From assembly GCF_000002425.4 (NCBI RefSeq), contig NC_037259.1, positions 1,963,218 through 2,027,217 on the forward strand: DNA of 64,000 bases, written 5' to 3'. Every line of letters begins with the position of its first letter. Position 1 is the stretch's first letter. This DNA comes from Physcomitrium patens (taxonomy: Eukaryota > Streptophyta > Bryopsida > Funariales > Funariaceae). Of the stretch, positions 37,101 to 49,400 are shown piece by piece. The notes under the pieces were generated by a model. It searched no databases and was not told the DNA's origin. It saw nothing but the letters and a program-made list of their open reading frames with translations. Made by a program: the position numbers and the translations under genes.

Positions 37101-39110
37101 GACCGATCTGGTCTGTGTCCATTTTTAGTTTGGATAAAATTCATTTTAGGAGTTATATTGAGTAATAGAAGCTTTCTTACGTGTAAAAATATAGGCTGAA
37201 CTCTATTAACCTGTGGATAGATTCCTCATTCGCTTGCTCAGGTAAGCAGCCGGATTGGAAACACACTCCTGTTTGGTCATCAGGTCCAGGTGTTGTTGGC
37301 ATGAGCAGCAATGACAGCCTAGGTGGAATGGCTGCTGCGCAGCGTGGGTCCGGAAATATTCAACGAATTGCTCCTGGCCCAGCTCTGGTGCCTGTTGTAC
37401 AATCGCCAGGCCCATTTGATCTAAATCTATCAGCTCCGTTCCAGGTAAACAGTAACCTGTTGGCTATTTATGATATGCTCTCTGCCACATCGATTGAAAA
37501 TCCCTCATAGATTGTTTTACTTTCATGATTGCATAATGCCATGGAATGCTTTTCCTACCGTGTACACTACAGGATTTTAAAAAATTCTTCAATTCCAAAC
37601 CTCTTGTTGATTAATTAAGTTGATTAATTGTACTGCGTATACTGTGCGCTCATCCTTCCTGAGCCTCATAATCGCTTAGTTGCATAAAAACTGAAAAGTT
37701 AGGACCTGCCTGTTCCAGAAGATGATTGGTCTTTGACTATCTGGCAAGGTATGCATCAAATTTTTTAGTGGGGACTTTCATGTAGTAGGGGATTGGTGGG
37801 TAAGTAACATCGATGTCAGCATGTTCACATTGAAGTTGTGCGTTTCAAATTGGTTCATTTGAAGTGCTCGTATTTCCCCAAGCAGATTCCGAACGTGGAC
37901 AGCTCGACGGGCTGGTCGCATGTACCAGGTCCGATGCATGTACCCATATCCTTGGGCTACTTGCAGCAGGGAAGACGAGGGCCCTCCCATTCAATGGAGA
38001 AGGATGGAGGGTTCAATCTTGGTCTAGCCTCCAACCAAGCGAATAATGGAAATTATACATCTATGGATACAGCTGCACAATTTCCAGATGAGCTTGGATT
38101 GGGTGATACATCCTCGGTTCCTAATATCACCTCTCCTTACGGTTCTTCTCAGAATTTGGGTAGAAGTGCCATAAACAACCAAGCTACATCTATGTCGTCA
38201 TCAGCGCAGAGTATGAAACACATTCTTCACTCTGAGTGTTTTCGAGAATCTGATAGTTATTGCGAGTCTGTTGATCATAATTACAGATGACCTAACTGAC
38301 ATATTCTTTGCTTCATCTTGCTGTTGCAGATTGTCGTGACTGTGTTGATTGCAAGAAGTTTTCTTAGAAGTTCAAATGGTCTTGTCAGAATTTACGCATT
38401 GTACCCACGAAGTATTCTGATCGTGAAATTGATTGAAACAGGTAATGCTAAGTTCCGCAGTAATCGCCGTTCATCCAGGGTGACCCGAGGAGGCAACCTA
38501 ATGAGTACTGGAAATGGAACTAATACAGGGTCAGTCAACTTAGGAATGGGTGTGAACTCTGGAGGTTACAATAATGCCGGAACAAATGGCGGTCGGGTTC
38601 CCCAAAATCATCTGCAACCCCAACCTCCACATCATCTTTACCCAGCAATGGGTGGTGTTGGACAACCTCATGCCCATCACACAATCAATCACTCTGATCA
38701 GAGAGGTCCCTCGCAACAAAATTCCCCTCGGGTGGGGTCCAGCAATTGGTCAGGGTCCCAAGGTCATCGCAAAGGGGTTGGTAATCAAGGACGCCCGCCT
38801 GCGGGTGAACGGGGTTCCACCGGAGAAAAAATGTTTGCACCCCCTTCAAAATTGAAGCAGGTGTGCATGATATTCCCTTTGCTAGTCACCCTCGTGTTTC
38901 GAAAAATTATTGGTGACTTATGTATGATACTGATTGGCAAATTCTGTAGTTGTGTCTCTGGTCAGGTGGAGTCGTGTGAATCTACTCCTCACTCCTTGTT
39001 CGAATCTGAAACAGGTCTATGTTGCGAAGCCCTCGTCGTCTCCAAGAAGGAGCAGCGGTGAAACCGCCATATTCAACGGTACAGGAGGCCAAGCAGCTGG
39101 TGGTCTATAA
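25127..39110 (+). CDS. BAT2/PRRC2 N-terminal-domain-like giant protein
   Basis: Twenty exons: 25127-25517, 26445-26894, 27281-28521, 28870-29093, 29554-30709, 30833-31072, 31437-31742, 31948-32454, 32748-33075, 33297-34027, 34224-34507, 34623-34770, 35192-35402, 35679-35858, 36042-36251, 36507-36971, 37242-37444, 37886-38210, 38442-38860, 39015-39110. All phases close, giving 2704 residues. The N-terminus (NTKFASVNLNKSYGKP, VPRPVNLPSLRREH, EKAVVLRGEDFPTLQAALP) matches the BAT2_N/PRRC2-type domain of plant proteins related to MODIFIER OF SNC1; from memory the closest Arabidopsis type is At3g50370. Next come a Gly/Arg-rich stretch and a long charged helix (about residues 640-769). An Asp/Glu-rich block (about 1235-1336) and a conserved DDFIEVRSKRQML segment (about 1827-1858) follow, then a Gly/Asn/Pro-rich tail. 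Most of it is predicted disordered. Animal relatives act in RNA and stress-granule biology and MOS1 in immune-gene expression; the role here is not known. The intron after 36971 is GC-AG. Confidence 0.85.
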
Positions 39111-40000
39111 TTTCGAACTATTTGTCAATTCGACGACGACTTATGGTCAGAATCGTGCTATCTCCTTTCCGAAGGAGCTTGGCAAGGGAGGGGGTATTAC
39201 TCTCCACAGCATGAATTTCAGCCGGCTTCCCTCCAATATGTTAAACCATGTCCTCTAATCCTCTTGGGTCTTCACGTCTTCCAATTATTGGCTCTGATCT
39301 TCGATGTCTCCTCCAGCCAGGGAATCAGTTAGATTCATGCCGCTTGTACTCTAGAGCTTAGATCTGGGGAAGTTCACTCCTGGAATCCTGTGGAGTTAAA
39401 AGCATTCTGGTTCATTGCCTGTATGCCGCTCAGCTTCGGATTCTTCGTTTAGTTGCGCGTAATCCTAATTTTTCATCACGTTTCCAGAAGAACCTCATCT
39501 CCCAAGCCTAAGCCAAGCGGTTTCTAGGTTCAGTTTGTTCAGATTGCTTAAGCCGGTAACTGAGGCAGGGCTGTTGTAGCCGGACATGCAAAGCGAAGTG
39601 TCCGACAGAACCTGTGGCAGCTCTTACTTGTTTTCCAATGGAATATCAGTGGATCGATTTTGTAATGCATCACATTTTGTAGGCTACTAAGAAGGTTTGA
39701 TCATGGCGAAGTGTGTAGAGACCTTGTGTAGATACTGTACCGACTCTTGTTGAATGCGCAGTTTATGCCTCCCCATAGTGGTCTGTCGTAAATCTTTCTG
39801 TTAACATTTGAATTTTTACCTAAAAAAACTTCCTGTACGACACGAGTAATTACTCTACACTTTCCATCTTTCAGTACATTTTGTATTTTAAGAACATTGA
39901 AAGGTTATTATTCAATGTGGATTTGAATGAAGGTCTTAAACTGTTGCACTCCATTGTACATTGCTGACAAGAATGTGTCTTTGGATTTGATAGTTAAATA
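39111..40000 (+). other. 3' UTR and downstream flank of the BAT2-like gene
   Basis: Non-coding sequence of gene-like composition continues after the TAA at 39108-39110 to about 39850, where AT content rises. This is probably the 3' UTR; the poly(A) site is not precisely identifiable. Confidence 0.45.
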
Positions 40001-43000
40001 CAGCGGAGTCTTAGAACAACGTGCTTGTACATTATTATAATGAAACATTTCAATTAAAAACAAGTAACAAGCAGAGTGGACATACCAGGACAGTTTCTAT
40101 GGTCTTTGCTAGGTCAATATCAGTACCAAGGCAATGTTTGAGTTTGCATGTATTCTTGTTATAATTTTGTTATTCTTGAATTATTTAGACCCATTTCCAA
40201 TAAAAAAAAGTCATTTTTAAATTGATTTGGTAACTACTCCATAGTTATTATCTATAAACAAACTATCAATATGTAAAGAAGCATATGTGAATCATTTTTC
40301 GGATAGGGAGATATTCATTCATTAGCATCTATTTCATGAAAGGTATTAAATGATGTCAAATTTGCTTTAATGATATCAATTGACAAGTTGATTAAAGTGA
40401 TTTTCTTTTATAATAATAAAATGCATTTAAAGTTTTAACAATATTATAAAATATTATATATTATATCACATATTTTTATTTTGTAAAGTAGAAAGTTTTA
40501 AGAAGATAATAATTTAATTAATAGAGCAAACAAGTTTATTGAATGCTAGCTTAGAAAATGTACCTTATTAGTAACATGGTAATTTTTCTTCTTCATCCAT
40601 GAATGGATGTCATGCAATTTTAATATATATATATATATATGCCTACATCCTCCTACTAAGATTGGATTTTAGGACTAAAGGCATCTTCATCCATTGGCAC
40701 CAACGGGATGGATGCTATAGGTTCATGGCACCTTAGCAAGGGCAGGTATAGAGTAGTATCCAACCACATTGGCAAGGTGGCCAATAGAAGCCATGCTTGG
40801 CACCACCGACTTGTCCCATTTGTGGCTTCTTTAGGAACCCCACTCTTAGTCCCTTCTCCTCCCAAAAAGTCCCCCCCTTTTATTAAATATGTCTCTTATT
40901 AAAGCTTTGATCTAAGTTTGGATGCCCCAACTATGGCAAGAGGAAGGAGTATACATAGCAAGCTGCCAAAGAAACTCTACATCTTGCCGAGGCTATTCAA
41001 CAAGTCATGGTGGGACTCGTTTTGAAGCCAAGGCATGCAACATTGCCATTGGCTCTACCATTGGTGCCAATGGTGGCGATGCCTTAAGGAGAATATAGGC
41101 CAAGGAAGCCTTAACCGAGATTTGATACATGCCATGTATACTCACTACTTCTTCAATAGAATACCTTTGACACCATCCTTCCTTGCTATTGACTTTTGCA
41201 ATTAAGTTTCAAGTTTTTCATATTAATCTTGATTTTTGTCCCACTTATTGCTTACAAATAGCAAGCATGGCAAAAAGAAGATGTGATGGTTATTTCTCAT
41301 CTATGTGCAAAATTACCCAAGTACCACTTGGGCACCTTTCTTGTTGAAGCAATTAATTGAAATTGAATCAATTATATCAATTTATTTTGGTAAATGGATT
41401 GACTTAAAAATCAATTTGTGAATTTCGAAAGAGAAAAAGCAATGGAAAAGGCATGTTTCAACCTGTAAACACCTTCAAGCATTCAGAAAAATACAAAACT
41501 CAATGCAAAGGTAATTTTTATTTTCTGAGATAGATGAATAAGAGAAAAAAAGAAAAACATAATGGCACACTTCCACAACATAATTTTTTCTACAATTTTA
41601 GATTACAAACTTGTAATTGTTAATAATGATGGAAAATAGAAAAGTTTAATAATTATGAAAATAAATTATTAATAATTCATATAGTAGAATCATCAAAGTA
41701 AATCTAGGATGCTTTTTCTGGTATATATGTGTGGGTATCCATTTTTGCACTCCGCTGATTTTTTGTGGTGCTTTTAGTTGGTGCTAAAATTTATTCCCTA
41801 AGTGTGAACCCACTTCTTCAATTCTGACCATCTTTCATTTTGACCACCCCTTTCAATTCTGACTAGTAACATTGAGAATTTTCTTAGGTGTATTTTCTAG
41901 AATTTTCTATGAAAATCTTAGATATATTTTCTATCATTATCAACATCATGATTAATTATTAATAATAAGATTATTTGTTACACAAAAGTAAAATTTAGAA
42001 TTTTTATTCATTTATTTGTTAGGTGTTATAGTGACCATTGGTTTGGCTTTGTATTGACCACATTTAGATCCTTCATTTTAGGAAAATCTGGAGTGTCAAG
42101 AGAAGATTCAACTACAAAATTTGATATCTTCCCAATCTTTTAGTATTATATACAAAGACAGATAGTTGAGTAGTAATTGGATTATATTATTGTACATCCT
42201 TAATAGACTTCAAAAAAATAATATTTAGATCCAATTACAATACAAATTGTAAAACTCAATTAGAGTAGTGCTTAGCATATCAAATTTAGGAGTTGGAATA
42301 AATTACCAAAATGTATTATTTTTCCTCTATCAATAGTCATATTTTCCAATAGACAAATAAGTTACAAGTTGCCATGTTTTTAAATTCAATTCTAACGACA
42401 TCAAAGAAGTATAAAAAGTTACATTAGATCAAAGATAGATTCAATCTTGATCTATTTAATATCTCTATTTACTACAAAACTTGATTCCTTTAATCACCTT
42501 TTAAAGTCCAACTTGAGTTCAAAAACTTTGACTTGATAATAGTCCTTCCAAATAATTTTTAAGAAGAAATGTCATACAATAAGAAATAAAATACATTAGA
42601 TATCTACAAGCCAAACATCTAATTTTTTTTTTGCAAATAAAAAACCAACTTAGCACAATAATACATTATTCAAAAGAACATAATGTTAATAATAACTTTA
42701 AGTACTCTTTTTATCTACCTTCTCCAATACAAAATTATATGTGTTATTTTTATTCTTTTGTTGTCTTGGCTTTTGGATTTAGAATTGTTTAACATAATAA
42801 CCAAAGATATCAAAATCTAAATAAAACTCTTTAAAATGTAATATATATTTTTGTGTTTCATAGAAATCCAATAGTTAAAATTAATAAAATCAATAGAAAA
42901 TAGTATAAATTGTATTAAAAATAAACTAAATATAAGAAAGGATATTGAAGTTAAAAAAAATTAATCTTAAGAAAATATTTGTAGAAAGTATTAATGTGTA

Positions 43001-43242
43001 TTGTTCTAAAAAGTGTGGTATAGAAACTTGATGGCAAGTTCTTTGCAATTGCAAAATACTTCATATAATTAAAATTTCTAAATAATTATAATAATTCTAC
43101 ATTTATTTAAAATAATTCACAAATATAAAATTATAAGGAGTTGTGTTATAACTTAACTATTGGATAAAGACCACAACATATAAAACACTTGATTAAAAAT
43201 TTTAAAAACTTTTAAAAAATTATTACTATATTTGATAGTTAG

Positions 43243-43279
<37 letters not shown>

Positions 43280-44090
43280 GAGAGAACTTTTATTTATATT
43301 TTAGGACTATAAATTAAATTTAAAATAATAATATAATTATTGATTTAATAAAATTATCTTTAGATTAAAATTAAAAGTAGAATTTTATAAAACTTATCAT
43401 AAATAGATTAGATTGATATTTGGAAATGTCAATAAATAAGATATAGTTGAAATTAAACCTTAAGGCACAAAGATTAGAACCTATGGCAAAGACGTAGTTT
43501 TTTTGGCTATAAATAAAGTGGCATTTAGAAGAAGTCTTTAAGCACGCTCCAAAATCTATTAGAATTTATCAAAGGTCTCTTAGAAACTTGTTAGAATTTT
43601 TTAAGGATTTGATAGGTTTTGCTTATATTTTACTTAATTTTGTTTTGAAATTTCATTGGGTTTCTTATAGATTTCTTGAAGCTTTCAAGTTTGTTTAGAA
43701 TTTTGTTGGAATTGTCATTAGGATTTGTTTAGAGATTGCTGAGTTTTTTTTTTAAATAAAAGAGCATGTCTTCTTAACTTGTCTCAATTCTTAATTCTCT
43801 AACTCAAATTAGAGGCAAGTCTCTATCTTGTAATGTAATAGTACAATCAATTGGACACTTTTTTCTTTGATTGTGATTTGTGTAAAATTTGAAAAAGAGA
43901 TTGTTAAATTTCTAAGTTTGTTTTATGTCAACTAATATTGAACCCATATATTAAATTTGTTATTTAGTACCATACTAATCATATTAGAGAGGATAGTCAT
44001 ATTGCACATTCTATCGGAAGAGAAAGTGAAATATATTCCGATATTTTCACACGCCATACAAGTTATCAACTCATGTCTATGATCCTGGTC
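40001..44090. other. AT-rich intergenic region
   Basis: No gene is supported. A GC-richer patch at about 40640-41250 has no open frame of note and could be a decayed repeat. An AT microsatellite lies at about 43245-43275. Near 43500-43770 a TATA-like TATAAATAAAG is followed by sequence sharing the GATTTGTTTAGAG motif of the nested insertion at 19-20.6 kb, suggesting a related repeat fragment. Confidence 0.5.
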
Positions 44091-44321
44091 TGAGACCCGA
44101 CTAACCCCCATATGATTGAGAGTAAGTTGGAAGTGTTGATTCAGAGCTGCAAACTCTGTCCTCGAGGTTCTAGTTTGTTGTGTCGAACCTGCGAGGTGTT
44201 GATTTGTCGAGGTTGCTGTGTCATGCTTTCTTCAGTTCAGTAAGTGTAGTTTGCTTTTGCGAATTGGGTTGAATTCAAGAGTTGCACTGGCAGCGTTCCA
44301 CTTCAGGGCTGTTACGTGACT

Positions 44322-44820
44322 ATGGACTTCAATTTAACAATCCCTCTCGAACCCAGCCTGACCTTTCATCCCATCGAGATCGAGTCTCTCTTCTTCGGAG
44401 GCCCTCCAGCGCATTATCGACATGCGCCTCAAATTGCTGCAGTGGAGAACCACGAGGCTCACGCTGTTGATGAAGTGCCCGCCTTAATCCCACAATTCCA
44501 AGCTCCATAACAAAGATTGTAAATTTGGTTTGCCTGTGGTTTCTGCGGTGCATGAAGTACCTGAGATCGGTTCGAAACTTCAGCAACGGGTCATGAAATG
44601 TGGTGCTCTAGTAGGCTCATCGCTTGATGCGTTGTGCGATGTTGGGAGTCATTTCACAGTGGAGCCTTTTTCACACCACGAGACTCCATTGTCAATTTCC
44701 TGGGATGAAGCCAACAAAGTGGCCATGTATATAATCAGCTCGCTCACAAGCTCACCTCAATGCAAGTTTCCAAAACTTCATTCCACGTTCAATCATCCAG
44801 ATGAATGTGTCAAGAATTAA
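44322..44820 (+). pseudogene. Orphan reading-frame island, possibly one frameshifted gene
   Basis: Two overlapping plus-strand open frames sit in a GC-richer island (about 44090-44820) inside AT-rich DNA. The first starts at ATG 44322 (MDFNLTIPLEPSL) and stops at 44508-44510. The second is open from about 44488 to a TAA at 44818-44820 (VVSAVHEVPEIGSKLQQRV, ending DECVKN). They overlap by about 23 nt in frames differing by one base, so a single one-base difference separates them from a continuous frame of about 166 codons. No family was recognised. It may be a frameshifted pseudogene, a sequencing error in a small lineage-specific gene, two exons with an unseen intron, or chance. Confidence 0.35.
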
Positions 44821-46492
44821 TCCTACATGTGAGCTATGTTAATACATCTATTAGCGGTGGTAGAACTGTGAAACTCAGGCACCTAATTTTCTATTTATTC
44901 CAGGTTAAATATGTTTCTTTGATAATTTTAAAAAGTAACAATTAATTAATTAGTTTTTATAGATTCAATTTTACCATGGTGTTTTAAAACACCTAATTAG
45001 TCCAGCAACCTTGTGAAGCTTTCAAACCTTGTTTCAATTTTTTATAAGTGTATTTTTCTACAAACACATTATTTTTTATCATGTTTTTTTATTACAATTC
45101 AATAATAAAATATAATAAAATTAATTACTTTTGGTAAAATTATTTTCCATTGAATACAATAATAAAAAATATAAGAAAGAATGTTTTCTACAATAATTGT
45201 AAAAGATAGTTTGACCAACATATGTTGTGTTGTTTTTGAACAAGTCTATGTATATATCCAGGAATAAAAATACAATATAAATTGACCATTGTACATTATT
45301 AATAATAAACATAATATTTTAAGTTATTATAATTTCATATAAAATATATTATATTTTGAATATAACTATTGCAACCAGCTGTAATTTTATCAAGAGAATT
45401 AGGGAGTCTCATAAAAAAATAATAATATTATTATAGTTGATGATTGTTTTTTTAAGTTCAAATAATTTATTTATGTATGAATGTGTGTGTATATACATGT
45501 AATTATTTATTAAAAAGTTACATGATTTCATAGATTTTTTCATATCTGAAAATTGATTCAAAAATAAATAATATAAGAATTTAACTTCCTGAAAAATTTT
45601 GAGTTACAAAAAATCATTCTTTTACCAACCATACTTTAAATTTAGATCACTGAAAACACTTGTACGAAAGTCTAAATTATTTAGATACTATTTAATAAAC
45701 AGTATTCAAAATGATCACTGTATGATTAATTACGCTAAATTGTTCTCCTGAGTCTTACTCATATTTAAATTGTACGAAAAAAAATTCCATTCCGTCATAA
45801 GAAAACTTGTTTGAATTTACCCTTGTAGAAGTAGGAGATATTCTATGAAAATTTATTTATGTAAATTGCAATAAATATTCTTTAAATCTTTAAAAGTGTA
45901 TTTTTAAATTTCAATGAGAACACGTCAAAATAAATAAATAAATAAATCAAAACATTCCAATAGGTCATTTCAGTATTTCTTGTGAGCGTGGGAAATTATG
46001 TTGAACAAAACGACAGAAGAGTCTGATAAAGTGAGTATGCTCCACTCTAACTCCAACCACTAAATCATAAGGTTGAATAAAACACAAACTGCAACAATGA
46101 TATATACAAATTCATTAATCTACAAAAGTTGCACTAATATCCTTAGAAAATTGATGAGCATTGCAACACAATATGCTAAGATAACTATATTACTGGACAA
46201 TCAAAAAAATTGAAACATTGCAAACGTGGAAACGCTGCAAATTGCTGGTGTATTCGGAGAACAGTGTTTTACAGCCCAGTCTCCACTGTTGTTGAACTAC
46301 AAAATTCAAGTACTACCTTACAGCTGTACAAAGATTCCGAACGATGAATTCAGAAAGGTCAATTGTGAACCGATTATGACTAAAATGACCCCTGCCTAGG
46401 TGGTGAAGACATGATAGGAGTATCAAGAACTCTGAGATTACTCTGATGTTTGGCTACCAAATTTCTGACAACTAATTAGGTAATCAGCAGAA
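44821..46492. other. AT-rich spacer and 3' flank of the nucleotidyltransferase gene
   Basis: No gene is supported. The part from about 46000 to 46492 is probably the 3' UTR of the minus-strand gene that stops at 46493; the rest is AT-rich spacer. Confidence 0.5.
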
Positions 46493-49400
46493 TTAAACTG
46501 GTCCTAGAGATCCAAATTCCAGCTCATAAGGAAGTACTGTACTTGCATCATTTAGGTTGTGTTGCAATATAACAGCTGGTGCTCTTGTGCCTGTTCTAGG
46601 ATGACCATTGCTGTTTGCAGTATAAGACCCAGCGGATGTGGTTTGATTCGCAGGTGCGGAGATTGGACTCGGGGGAGGTGAACCTCTTCTATCCATTGTC
46701 TGCTGCACCGAATTAATGTTTCTCTCCGGGTCAGACGCAGGACTCTTCTGAGGATTCACCATATATTGAGCTCGAGGTTCGTGCTTGTTGTGCTGTCCAC
46801 GACCTACAAGAACCAACACTACGTGATCAGAAGGATAGAATTTGTGTTGATCTAAAAATTCGTAGAATTTGCAAATGCTGAAAAAAAAGGAAAAAAAACG
46901 GAAAGAAAGTAAACTAATTTCACTATATCCTACTAAAGAAAAATAAATAACTAAATAAACAAAATCCCTCTAGGAAATTCAAATACCAACATACGGATAC
47001 CTTGTCCTAAACTCCTGTACCGAGATGTATGTGATTGGTTTACTCCTTCCCGATCTTTCCGATCCTGCTGGCTATGAGCTCCATGTTGATTGCCTCCCCT
47101 TGCTCCAGAACCTACCCTCTCTCGAGAGGTATATGCGTGCCTCTAAGAAGATCATCATCCGTTAGAAAGCTAGACGAGTTGAAGAAGCTCCAATAATAAG
47201 ATAACTGAACCTACATATCTCAGGAAATGACATGACAAACCACTGTTCTGTATCTCCAACCAATTTCAGAGACCAAAACTCTCAACAACTATGTGAAGCA
47301 GTTACCGACCACTCAACATAGGCTCACTCATCAATAACTGCTGCAGTGCATGTCCAAAGGATGACTAATCTCAACGATCAAGTGAAGTACCGCAGAGATA
47401 CTGTTCTGAAGCTTGAAATTTCACCACATCGAAGCAAATAACAGTAGCCATTCATGAAAATCGACCCATTCAAGAAATTTTTACTTTACACCACTTGAAG
47501 TGAATGCTCTAGCGTCCAAAAGCATGTGATCATAATATAAACAAGCAGCTATATCTAGCCACGCATAGTTGATAACATCTTGCCCCAAAATGTTGCTAAG
47601 AAAAAACTAAATGCACGAGCATACAAATCCATGGAAATTGCTAAAGCATTGCAATTAAAGGATTCACAAGATACAAATAGATAATAAAATCTTACCGGCT
47701 TGGGAATGTAGGTGCCTGTGCCATTCCTAGACTTAGGTAAAGTACACACACTGTCGTGGACAGGAAAGCTCCGCGGTGTATGTAATCCCTCTGCCATTCG
47801 CTCATGAGAAGGATATAACGGCATCGTCAAACCAAATGGATATGGAATGTTCGGACCAGCATGAAGGTCCAAGTTTCCATGAAATCTGGTTGACCCCTCC
47901 CATAGTTGAGGAACTTGTTGGAACTTCATAGCAGAATTAGAACCTGAAAAATCCGCATTAGAATACTGCATTGAGCGCCGAAGCTGCTTTTCGTGGGTTG
48001 GAAGGTCGCCACGGAGTATGTCATCCTGCAGGTCACCAGGAATACCCTTCTCACTAGTACTCTCCACATGAGGTGTTTCCATGTGTTTTCTGTTGCCTAC
48101 CCCTGTCGGCCGCTCTGCAATATCCACACCAACCTGCAGTTCCAAGAATCTTCAACTTGGGATTTCTAATAGGAGATGGACGGAAGATCTGGAAGTATCA
48201 ACAAAGATCTAAGGCAGCAATCATGGGAAAGACTATTACCGAAATGAATAAAGTATGTCCTTTGCATGGAAACCCCGTAGAGAAACAGCTATGACAAATT
48301 GACCGTGCTACAAGGTGTCGAGGGTACGATATAAATACGAAAGAAAAGGCATGCACAAAAAAACTAATTCCTCTCCGGACAGAAGGTACTGACAAGATCC
48401 TGGCAACAGTAATTAGGACTTTCTATTTTAACTAGAAATCCAAACATACTTCGAGACAATGAAGACATGCAACAGAAAAATTGAGCCCAGAAGTGCAGAA
48501 GCAACGCATGCAAGGACTAGTAAGAGGTAATCTGAATCCCTAAAGCAAAGAACTAACCTGTGGCATAGTCCTTGTTCTCGAATCTTCAGATGACTGAAAT
48601 CTAAGGGTGTTTGTTGCAAAATCCATGGAGCAATTGGAATGCAGGGAACCTACAGAGTCGACTCTAACAACACCATCCGTTCCCGCGGGAAGGATAAGAA
48701 AAGGGGAGTAGCACAGGCTTCGGCTATAATACATTGGTTGGGGAGATGTCATGGGCATCAAAACAGTCCCCGTTGGGCACTTTCTGAAGGACGGACCGAT
48801 TGAAACGGATGCGAACTCAGATATTGGGGGAGGATATGAACCAGTACTGCAAGATACACCAACAGATACAGGCGTAACCGCCACTCTCTCTAATGTGGAC
48901 GAGGAGGTCGACTCGGTTCCAGAACCTCCTTGATTGTTGGGCGCTTGAAGTGACTGGTGTGACGCCATTCCAGCAGGTTCCAGTGTCACAGAGTGAACCG
49001 AAGAGCTTCTATGATAGTTAGGGACAGCCATAGGCACCGTCTCCTCGTAACTATGAGCTGAGGTAAATGGTGGTAGGTGCGCTCGGGGAGCTTGAGAACT
49101 TCCAATACAGGCATCTTCTAAATTTCCCTGACTAAAGCACTGCAGAGGCAGATCAGCTGCGTTGCCATCCACACTTCGAACAACTTCCATTTCACACTTA
49201 TCATTATGTGATCTAGCTTTCCTGTAAACCTGTTTATTACCATTTGTGTCTTTCAAAGATTTTCCTGCAGACGCCTTCACATTCGAGCTATTTGAGATAC
49301 TTTCTCTGTTTTTCAACCGTGGTTCCAAATATTCTGTCCTTTCTCCCATTTTGCAAGAAGCTGCACGTTGTCCCTCATCACCTAACGATGACACAGACGG

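Noticed and set aside
40656..40902. Possible gene in the GC-richer patch near 40.7 kb
   Set aside because: The only open frames are short and antisense to each other; more likely a decayed repeat.
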